Of a stretch of DNA of 64,000 bases, positions 43,541 through 50,910 are shown piece by piece; within the stretch, counting starts at the first letter, position 1; each line of letters opens with the position of its first letter. Made by a program: the position numbers and the translations under genes. The notes under the pieces are model-generated. The model did no database searches, was not told the origin of the DNA, and worked only from the letters and a program-made list of their open reading frames with translations. The stretch comes from Comamonadaceae bacterium 2FH (GTDB lineage: Bacteria > Pseudomonadota > Gammaproteobacteria > Burkholderiales > Burkholderiaceae_C), in assembly GCA_005503335.1 (NCBI GenBank), contig SCMQ01000023.1, positions 1-64,000 of the forward strand, written 5' to 3'.

Positions 43541-46000
43541 GTGAAGAAATCCAGACTGGTGATGATCGGCAACGGCATGGCGGGCGTTCGCACGCTGGAA
43601 GAGCTGCTGAAGATCGCCCCCGACCTCTATGACATCACGGTGTTCGGCGCCGAGCCGCACCCCAACTACAACCGCATCCTGCTGTCGCCGGTGCTGGCCG
43701 GCGAGCAGACGCTGGACGAGATCGTGCTCAACGACTGGGCCTGGTACAAGGACAACGGCATCACCCTGCACGCGGGCTGGAAGGTCACGCAAGTGGACCG
43801 CGTGCGCCGGGTGGTGCACGCCGAGAACGCCGCCGGCGAGAAGCTCAGCGCCGAGTACGACCGCCTGCTGATGGCCACCGGCTCCAACCCCTTCATCCTG
43901 CCCATCCCCGGCAAGGAGTTGCAGGGCGTGCTGGCCTACCGCGACATCGCCGACACCCAGGCCATGATAGACGCCGCGGCCAAGTACAAGCACGCCGTCG
44001 TGATCGGCGGCGGCCTGCTGGGCCTGGAGGCTGCCAACGGCCTGATGAAGCGCGGCATGAGCGTCAGTGTGGTGCATGTGATGCCCTGGCTGATGGAGCG
44101 CCAGCTCGACGACGTGGCCGGCAAGCTGCTGCAGAAGTCGCTGGAGGACCGCGGCCTCAAGTTCCTGATCGGCGCCCAGACCCAGGAACTGGTCGGCGGC
44201 GAGGATGGCCGTGTCAAGTCCGTGAAATTCAAGGACGGCACCGAAGTGCCTGCCGACCTGGTGGTGATGGCCGTGGGCATACGCCCCAACACCGAGCTGG
44301 CCGAGAAGATGCGCCTGCACTGCAACCGCGGCATCGTGGTCAGCGACACCATGCAGACCACCACCGACGCGCGCATCTACGCCGTCGGCGAATGCGCGGC
44401 TCACCGCGGCATCGCCTACGGCCTGGTGGCGCCGCTGTTCGAGCAGGGCAAGGTGGTCGCCAACCACCTGGCGCAGTTCGGCATCGGCCGCTACACCGGC
44501 TCGCTGACCTCGACCAAGCTCAAGGTCACCGGCATCGACCTGTTCTCGGCCGGCGAGTTCATGGGCGGCGAGGGCACCGAGGAGATCGTGATGAGCGACC
44601 CCTTCGGCGGGGTCTACAAGAAGCTGGTGATCAAGGACGACAAGCTGGTCGGCGCCTGCCTGTACGGCGACACGGTGGACGGCAGCTGGTACTTCAAGCT
44701 GCTGCGCGACGGCCGCAGCGTGCACGACATCCGCGACCGCCTGATGTTCGGCGAGTCCAACATCGGCGACACCGGCCACGAGGGCAACACCAAGGCCGCC
44801 GCCATGGCCGACAGCGACGAGGTCTGCGGCTGCAACGGCGTGACCAAGGGCGCCATCTGCAAGGCCATCAAGGACAAGGGCCTGTTCACGCTGGACGAGG
44901 TCAAGAAGCACACCAAGGCCAGCGCCTCCTGCGGCTCCTGCACCGGCCTGGTCGAGCAGATCCTGATGTTCACCGCGGGCGGCGACTACTCGGCCACGCC
45001 CAAGATGAAGGCCATCTGCGGCTGCACCGACCATGGCCACCAGGCGGTGCGCGACGCGATCCGCACCCCGCTGCCCGACGGCGGCAAGCTGCTGACCACG
45101 CAGGACGTGTTCAAGTACCTGGACTGGCGCACGCCCAACGGCTGCGCCACCTGCCGCCCGGCCGTCAACTACTACCTGATCAGCACCTGGCCGCACGAGG
45201 CCAAGGACGATCCGCAGAGCCGTTTCATCAACGAGCGCAGCCACGCCAACATCCAGAAGGACGGCACCTACTCGGTGATCCCGCGCATGTGGGGCGGCCA
45301 CACCACGCCGAACGACCTGCGCCGCATCGCCGACGTGGCCGACAAGTACCAGATCCCCACCGTCAAGGTCACGGGCGGCCAGCGCATCGACCTGCTGGGC
45401 GTGAAGAAGGAAGACCTGCAGGGCGTCTGGAAGGACCTGGGCATGCCCAGCGGCCTGGCCTACGCCAAGGCGACGCGCACGGTCAAGACCTGCGTGGGCA
45501 GCGAGTGGTGCCGCTTCGGCACCCAGGACAGCACCCAGATGGGCAAGGACCTCGAGCACGCGCTGTGGGCCATGTACTCGCCGCACAAGGTCAAGCTGGC
45601 CGTCAGCGGCTGCCCGCGCAACTGCGCCGAGTCCGGCATCAAGGACGTGGGCGTGATCGGCGTGGACTCGGGCTGGGAGATCTACGTGGGCGGCAACGGC
45701 GGCATCAAGACCGAGGTCGCGCATTTCCTGGTCAAGGTCAAGACCTCGGCCGAGGTCATGGAATTCGCTGGTGCTTTCCTGCAGCTGTACCGCGAGGAGG
45801 GCTGGTACCTCGAGCGCACCGTGCACTACATCCACCGCGTCGGCCTGGACCATGTCAAGAAGAAGATCCTGGACGACGCCGAGGGCCGCAAGGCGCTGTG
45901 GGAGCGCCTGCAGTTCAGCCTGGACGGCGCGCCCGACCCCTGGCTCGAGTCCGAGCAGGCGGCGGTGGACACGCGGCAATTCACGCCTCTGCCGGCCTGA
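43541..46000 (+). CDS. nirB: Assimilatory nitrite reductase large subunit
   Basis: NirB reduces nitrite to ammonium with NAD(P)H in the cytoplasm. The 819-residue product has an N-terminal FAD/NAD module (VMIGNGMAGVRTLEELL; GGGLLGLEAANGL at about 152), a BFD-like 2Fe-2S region (CGCNGVTKGAICKAI and CGSCTGLV, about residues 427-470), and the sulfite/nitrite reductase part with the siroheme-4Fe4S ligands in TCVGSEWCRFG and SGCPRNCAES (about 650 and 690). The start is a GTG at 43541 with GGAG 7 bases upstream; longer open frames upstream are spurious. Confidence 0.95.
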   Translation: MKKSRLVMIGNGMAGVRTLEELLKIAPDLYDITVFGAEPHPNYNRILLSPVLAGEQTLDEIVLNDWAWYKDNGITLHAGWKVTQVDRVRRVVHAENAAGEKLSAEYDRLLMATGSNPFILPIPGKELQGVLAYRDIADTQAMIDAAAKYKHAVVIGGGLLGLEAANGLMKRGMSVSVVHVMPWLMERQLDDVAGKLLQKSLEDRGLKFLIGAQTQELVGGEDGRVKSVKFKDGTEVPADLVVMAVGIRPNTELAEKMRLHCNRGIVVSDTMQTTTDARIYAVGECAAHRGIAYGLVAPLFEQGKVVANHLAQFGIGRYTGSLTSTKLKVTGIDLFSAGEFMGGEGTEEIVMSDPFGGVYKKLVIKDDKLVGACLYGDTVDGSWYFKLLRDGRSVHDIRDRLMFGESNIGDTGHEGNTKAAAMADSDEVCGCNGVTKGAICKAIKDKGLFTLDEVKKHTKASASCGSCTGLVEQILMFTAGGDYSATPKMKAICGCTDHGHQAVRDAIRTPLPDGGKLLTTQDVFKYLDWRTPNGCATCRPAVNYYLISTWPHEAKDDPQSRFINERSHANIQKDGTYSVIPRMWGGHTTPNDLRRIADVADKYQIPTVKVTGGQRIDLLGVKKEDLQGVWKDLGMPSGLAYAKATRTVKTCVGSEWCRFGTQDSTQMGKDLEHALWAMYSPHKVKLAVSGCPRNCAESGIKDVGVIGVDSGWEIYVGGNGGIKTEVAHFLVKVKTSAEVMEFAGAFLQLYREEGWYLERTVHYIHRVGLDHVKKKILDDAEGRKALWERLQFSLDGAPDPWLESEQAAVDTRQFTPLPA

Positions 46001-46060
46001 AAAACGGACCCTCAACGCGCGCCGCGACGCGGCGCGCTCAGCGATGAAAGAGACTGGAAA

Positions 46061-46438
46061 ATGAGCAACTGGAAAGTGATTTGCCGGGTGGAGGACATCC
46101 CCGTGCTGGGTTCGCGCCGCGTGGCGCGCGAGAAGGGCCTGGACGTGGCCGTGTTCCGCAACGAACAGGGTGAAGTGTTCGCCCTGCTCGACCGCTGCCC
46201 GCACAAGGGCGGGCCGCTGAGCCAGGGCATCGTGTTCGGCACCAGCGTGGCCTGCCCGCTGCACAACTGGACCATCGGCCTTCATGATGGCTGCGCCAAG
46301 GCGCCCGACGAGGGCTGCACCCCGCGCTTTGCCGTCAAGGTGGAAAACGGCCTGGTCTCGCTTGACACCCAGGAACTCGCCAGCCACGCGACCGACCTGG
46401 TGCGGCCGCTTGCCGGCCCCTGCCAGCAGGCGGCCTGA
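46061..46438 (+). CDS. nirD: Nitrite reductase small subunit, Rieske type
   Basis: A 125-residue NirD. Unlike E. coli NirD, it keeps a full set of Rieske 2Fe-2S ligands: CPHKGGPLSQG (C-x-H, about residue 46) and CPLHNW (C-x2-H, about 66). It pairs with NirB and starts 60 bases after it. The C terminus (after residue 100) is a short Ala-rich tail. Confidence 0.93.
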   Translation: MSNWKVICRVEDIPVLGSRRVAREKGLDVAVFRNEQGEVFALLDRCPHKGGPLSQGIVFGTSVACPLHNWTIGLHDGCAKAPDEGCTPRFAVKVENGLVSLDTQELASHATDLVRPLAGPCQQAA

Positions 46439-46466
46439 CCGCCCCAACCCCCCGGCAGCCTATACC

Positions 46467-48713
46467 ATGCTCTTCGGCCGCAAGCGTCGCAAACCCATCT
46501 CCATTCCGGTCAAGGACGTCAAGGAATGGAAGTACACCACCTGCAACTACTGCTCCACCGGCTGTGCCATCGAGATCGGACTGAACGAGAGCGGCCGCAT
46601 CGTCACCAGTCGGGGCCATGCCGGGGCCGACGTGAACCGCGGCAAGCTGTGCATCAAGGGCCTGCTCGAGCACGAGCTGTTCGACTCGCCCGGGCGCGGC
46701 AAGGTGCCGCTGATGCGCGACAAGGCGCACCTGCCGTTTGCGCCGGCCAGCTGGGACAGCGCCCTGGACCGGACCGCCGCCGAGATCAAGCGCATCCAGG
46801 CCAGCTACGGGCGCGATGCCTTTGCCGTGGTGTCCACCGGCCAGCTGTTGACCGAGGAGTTCTACACCCTGGGCAAGCTGGTGCGCGGCCAGATCGGCAC
46901 CAACAACTACGACGGCAACACCACGCTGTGCATGGCCTCGGCCGTGTCGGGCTACAAGCGCAGCTTCGGCTCAGACGGCCCGCCCGGCTGCTACGAGGAC
47001 TTCGAGCACACCCATTGCCTGATGGCCTTCGGCTCCAACCTGCCTGAGCAGCACCCCATCATCTACTGGCGACTGAAGGAGGCGCTGGAAAAGCGCAAGT
47101 TCCCTCTCATCGTGGTGGACCCGCGCGTGACCATGCTGGCGCAGTTCGCCGACATCCACTTGGCCGTAACGCCGGGCACCGACGTGGTGCTGATCAACGC
47201 GATGATGCACGTGATCCTCAAGGAAGGCCTGGAGGATCGCGAGTACATCGAGCGCCACACCCAGGGCATCGAGGCGCTGCGCGCCCTGGTGGCCGACTAC
47301 GACCCGGTGCAGGCCCAGCATGTCTGCGGCATCGACGAGGACCGCATCCGCCAGGTGGCGCGCCTGTACGCCAAGGCGCCGGCCGCGATGAGCATCTGGA
47401 CCATGGGCATCAACCAGTCCACCCATGGCTCGGACGGCGTGGTCAACATCAACAACCTCAACCTCATCACCGGCAACATCGGCAAGCCCGGCGGCACCAG
47501 CCTGTCCATCACCGGCCAGTGCAACGCCATGGGCACGCGCGAATGGTCCTCCTGCTCGGGCCTGCCCGGCTACCGGCTGCTGGAGAAGGAGAAGGACCGC
47601 AAGCTCATCGCCGACTTCTGGGGCATAGACCAGGGCTTCTTCCCGCCCAAACGCGGCCTGACGCAGACCGACATCTTCCCGGCCATCGAATCGGGCCAGA
47701 TCAAGGGCCTGTGGCTGGTCGCGACCAACCCCATGACCTCGATGCCCAACCAGCCGCGCATCATCAAGGCCATGCAGCAGCTCGAGTTCCTCGTCGTGCA
47801 GGACGTGTACGAGGACGTCGAGACCAACAAGTACTCGCATGTCTACCTGCCGGCCGCGGTCTGGGCCGAGAAGGAAGGCTGCCACACCAACACCGAGCGG
47901 CGCGTGAACCTCACGCGCAACGTGCTGCCGGCCTATGCCGACGCCAAGCCCGACTTCTGGGTCTTCAACCAGATGGCCAGGCGCTTCCAGGACCGCAACC
48001 CCATCCACTTCCCAGACAAGCCCGAGGGCGCGTTCGAAGAGATGAAGAAGCTCTCGGTGGGCACCGGCCGCACGCTGGACATCTCGGGCATGAGCTACGA
48101 CCGCATCGAGGCCGCGCGCGGCATCCAGTGGCCCTATAGCGAGGCGCAGGCGCAGGCCGACGAGGCACGCGTCGGGTCGGCCAGCGCGGCCGACATGTTG
48201 CACCGCCTCGACTTCAAGGGCAACCCGCGCCTGTACGCCGACGGCGTGTTCCAGACCGACTCGGGCCGCGCCAACCTGATTGCGCTGCCCTTCATCGACA
48301 ACAACGAGCGCCCGGACCCCGACTACCCGTTCTGGCTCAACTCGGGCCGCGTGGTCGAGCATTTCCACACGCGCACCCGTACCGGCAAGATCGGCAACTG
48401 CAACAAGTTCAGCCCCACGCCCTACATGGAGATGAACCCCGACGCAGCGGCCGAGCTGGGCATAGACCACCAGAGCTATGTGCGCGTGGTCAGCCGGCGC
48501 GGCGACGCCGTGGTGATGGTGCAGTGCACGCACCGCGTGCCGCGCAACATGCTGTTCATCCCCTTCCATTTCCACGACTGCGTGAACCGCCTGACCCTGG
48601 GCCTGCTCGACCCCTATTCGCGCCAGCCGGCCTTCAAGCAGAACGCCGCCCGCGTGGAAAAGATAGACCAGCAAGAGGCCGCGCGCCTGAACATGGAACG
48701 TCGCGCCTTCTAA
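46467..48713 (+). CDS. Nas/Nap-like molybdopterin oxidoreductase catalytic subunit
   Basis: A 748-residue molybdopterin bis-MGD enzyme. An N-terminal 4Fe-4S site is formed by Cys26, Cys29, Cys33 and Cys60 (CNYCSTGC and KLCIKG). The likely molybdenum ligand is Cys155 in LCMASAV, the motif of NapA/NasA nitrate reductases; DmsA-type enzymes have serine there. No Tat signal is present, so the enzyme should be cytoplasmic. It lacks the C-terminal 2Fe-2S domain of NasA. The next gene, 11 bases downstream, encodes a fused DmsB-DmsC-like partner, which would supply electrons from the quinone pool. The ATG at 46467 has no strong ribosome binding site. Nitrate is the probable substrate by motif and context; another oxyanion cannot be excluded. 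Confidence 0.85.
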   Translation: MLFGRKRRKPISIPVKDVKEWKYTTCNYCSTGCAIEIGLNESGRIVTSRGHAGADVNRGKLCIKGLLEHELFDSPGRGKVPLMRDKAHLPFAPASWDSALDRTAAEIKRIQASYGRDAFAVVSTGQLLTEEFYTLGKLVRGQIGTNNYDGNTTLCMASAVSGYKRSFGSDGPPGCYEDFEHTHCLMAFGSNLPEQHPIIYWRLKEALEKRKFPLIVVDPRVTMLAQFADIHLAVTPGTDVVLINAMMHVILKEGLEDREYIERHTQGIEALRALVADYDPVQAQHVCGIDEDRIRQVARLYAKAPAAMSIWTMGINQSTHGSDGVVNINNLNLITGNIGKPGGTSLSITGQCNAMGTREWSSCSGLPGYRLLEKEKDRKLIADFWGIDQGFFPPKRGLTQTDIFPAIESGQIKGLWLVATNPMTSMPNQPRIIKAMQQLEFLVVQDVYEDVETNKYSHVYLPAAVWAEKEGCHTNTERRVNLTRNVLPAYADAKPDFWVFNQMARRFQDRNPIHFPDKPEGAFEEMKKLSVGTGRTLDISGMSYDRIEAARGIQWPYSEAQAQADEARVGSASAADMLHRLDFKGNPRLYADGVFQTDSGRANLIALPFIDNNERPDPDYPFWLNSGRVVEHFHTRTRTGKIGNCNKFSPTPYMEMNPDAAAELGIDHQSYVRVVSRRGDAVVMVQCTHRVPRNMLFIPFHFHDCVNRLTLGLLDPYSRQPAFKQNAARVEKIDQQEAARLNMERRAF

Positions 48714-48724
48714 GGGAGCACAAG

Positions 48725-50728
48725 ATGCTGTTAGACGAGAACAAGACGGGCTCGCCCGATGCGGCAGGTGGCTGCGGCAAACCGGGGTGCGGCACCACGG
48801 GCTGCGGCTCCAAGAACGGCGCCGAGCGCAAGATCTGGGAAATCCGCACCGAGGAGCAGCCCTATGCCTTCCTGCCGGACAAGGAAATCCCCGATACCAA
48901 CCGCTACGGACAGCAGATCGACCTGATCGCACTGGCCGATCACAAGCTGCCCGTCGGCCGCTCGATGTACATCAACGAGAACCCGGCGGTCGGCTCCAAC
49001 CCGAATCGCAACAAGCAGCACGGCTTCTTCTTCACCGCCGACAACTGCATAGGCTGCCACGCCTGCGAGGCCGCCTGCAGCGAGAAAAATGAGAATCCGC
49101 CGCATCTGGCCTTCCGCTCGGTGGGCTATGTCGAAGGCGGCAGCTACCCCGACTTCAAGCGCCTGAACATCTCGATGGCCTGCAACCATTGCGATGACCC
49201 GGTGTGCCTCAAGGGCTGCCCGACGCGCGCCTACACCAAGCACACCGAGTACGGGGCGGTGCTGCAGGACCCCGAGACCTGCTTCGGCTGCGGCTATTGC
49301 ACCTGGGTGTGCCCGTACAACGCGCCGCAGCTCGACCCCGTGAAGGGTCAGGTCAGCAAGTGCAACATGTGCGTGGACCGGCTCGAAGTGGGCCTCAAGC
49401 CCGCCTGCGTCTCCGCCTGCGTCGGCAACGCGCTGGACTTCGGCGTGATCGAGACCGTGCCCGACAGGCGCGAACAGGCGCGCGTCGAGATCCCCGGCTT
49501 CCCCTCGCCCGAGATCACTCACCCCAACATCCGCTTCCAGCAGATCCGCCAGCTGCCCGACGAGATGAAGCGCACCGACTCGATGCCGGTGAAGTACCAC
49601 AAGGACGAGCAAGGCCGCTACCGCCCGGCCATCGACCAGAAGCAGGGCCAGGAGCCCCATTGGAACCTGGCCCGCCTGTCCTCGCGCGAAAACCCGCTGG
49701 TGCTGTTCACCCTTGCCGCGCAGGCCGCGGCCGGCGCGTTCGCCCTGCAGTTCCTGGCCGGACTGGCCGGCCTGCCCGGTTTTGCCGAGTTCGCGCGCTC
49801 GCCCCTGTACGCGGTCCTGGCACTGCTGGCGCTGGCGCTGGTGGGCTTCGGGCTGTTCATGTCCACCCTGCACCTGGGCAAGCCCAAGCGCTTCTACCGC
49901 GGCTTCAACAACCTGCGCCATTCGCCGGTCTCGCGCGAGGGCCTGGGCATCGCTGTGTTCCAGGCCATGCTGGGCCTGCACGTGCTGTCCAGCCTGCCGG
50001 CCAACGCCTGGTTCCAGACCGTCGCCGGCCGGATTCTCGGGGCGGAACGCGTGGCGGCCCTGGCTGGCTCCGCTGCCTTGGGCACGCTGGCCACGGCCAC
50101 CGGCCTGCTCGCCGTCGCCGCCAGCGCGGTGGGCCTGTACTACATGACCCGCTGCTACCGCATCAAGGCCAGGCCGTTCTGGAACCACTGGCAGGTCGGG
50201 ACCGCCTTCTTCGGCACCGCCCTGTCCCTGGGCAGCCTGCTGGCGGCGGCCGTGATGCTGCCCACCCTGCTGCTTGCCGGAGTCAGCGTCCAGCCCGTGC
50301 TCGCCGGCTGCGCCAGCCTGCTGGCCCTGGGCCTGGCGGCCGAGGCCATCGGTCACTGGGCGCATGCGCACGACATGGGGCGCGCCGAGCACGAGGGTGG
50401 TGCGTCGTACTACGTGCAGAGCACGACCTTCGGCAAGACCTTCATGCTGCGCAATGCCCTGCTGGGCACCAGTCTGCTCGCCACCGCCTTGCTGCTGGCG
50501 CTGCTGCCCTCGCAGCCGGCCTCGCTGCTGCCCGTCGCTGCCTTCACGGCGATCGGCGTCGCCGTGCTGGCCTCCAGCCTGGTCAGCCGCGCCCTGTTCT
50601 ACGTGCTGGTGATTCCCACCACCATGCCCGGCGCCTTCTTCTGGAAGAACAAGGGCTTCGAGGAACACGCACGCGACATCGGCCTGGCCCGGATGCCGCA
50701 GGTCGGCGTCGCCCCTCTGCGCCACTGA
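48725..50728 (+). CDS. Fused DmsB-DmsC-like electron transfer and membrane anchor protein
   Basis: A 667-residue fusion. Residues about 1-80 are an N-terminal extension with a cysteine-glycine-rich start (CGKPGCGTTGCG). Residues about 100-240 form a DmsB-like ferredoxin with four clusters: CIGCHACEAAC, CNHCDDPVCLKGCP, CFGCGYCTWVC and CNMCVDRLEVGLKPAC. From about residue 330 on, eight or so helices resemble DmsC/YnfH, the quinol-oxidising anchor. GGGAG precedes the ATG. No signal peptide: the ferredoxin part faces the cytoplasm. Together with the upstream molybdoenzyme it forms a two-gene complex; in DMSO reductases B and C are separate proteins. Confidence 0.88.
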   Translation: MLLDENKTGSPDAAGGCGKPGCGTTGCGSKNGAERKIWEIRTEEQPYAFLPDKEIPDTNRYGQQIDLIALADHKLPVGRSMYINENPAVGSNPNRNKQHGFFFTADNCIGCHACEAACSEKNENPPHLAFRSVGYVEGGSYPDFKRLNISMACNHCDDPVCLKGCPTRAYTKHTEYGAVLQDPETCFGCGYCTWVCPYNAPQLDPVKGQVSKCNMCVDRLEVGLKPACVSACVGNALDFGVIETVPDRREQARVEIPGFPSPEITHPNIRFQQIRQLPDEMKRTDSMPVKYHKDEQGRYRPAIDQKQGQEPHWNLARLSSRENPLVLFTLAAQAAAGAFALQFLAGLAGLPGFAEFARSPLYAVLALLALALVGFGLFMSTLHLGKPKRFYRGFNNLRHSPVSREGLGIAVFQAMLGLHVLSSLPANAWFQTVAGRILGAERVAALAGSAALGTLATATGLLAVAASAVGLYYMTRCYRIKARPFWNHWQVGTAFFGTALSLGSLLAAAVMLPTLLLAGVSVQPVLAGCASLLALGLAAEAIGHWAHAHDMGRAEHEGGASYYVQSTTFGKTFMLRNALLGTSLLATALLLALLPSQPASLLPVAAFTAIGVAVLASSLVSRALFYVLVIPTTMPGAFFWKNKGFEEHARDIGLARMPQVGVAPLRH

Positions 50729-50771
50729 ATACCTGTGAGGCATCCTTTTCAAGGTGCTCGAATCTTTGCGT

Positions 50772-50819
50772 TGCGCAGCACACCGGCAATAGCCACCTGC
50801 TTGCGTGCTGTGCGGCGCA
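50772..50819. repeat. Imperfect inverted repeat upstream of nasA
   Basis: TGCGCAGCAC and the region GTGCTGTGCGGCGCA form an imperfect dyad, about 65-110 bp upstream of the nasA -24 element. It could be a terminator for the preceding gene or an enhancer region; neither is certain. Confidence 0.35.
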
Positions 50820-50882
50820 CCCGATTCCTGATCGAAAAGCCGCGTGAGACCTCGCGGCCGCCAGGGGCTCCTCACTGACAAC

Positions 50883-50898
50883 TGGCACCCTCCTTGCT
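50883..50898 (+). promoter_or_regulatory. Sigma-54 promoter of nasA
   Basis: TGGCACCCTCCTTGCT fits the -24/-12 consensus except for C at the less conserved seventh position. A start 12 bases after the -12 C would be at 50909, two bases before the nasA ATG. Confidence 0.82.
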
Positions 50899-50910
50899 AA
50901 CCTCCCCCTT

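Noticed and set aside
46467-50728. Considered a dissimilatory DMSO reductase (DmsABC)
   Set aside because: The catalytic subunit has a cysteine molybdenum-ligand motif, lacks a Tat signal, and sits between nirD and nasA; DmsA is exported and uses serine.
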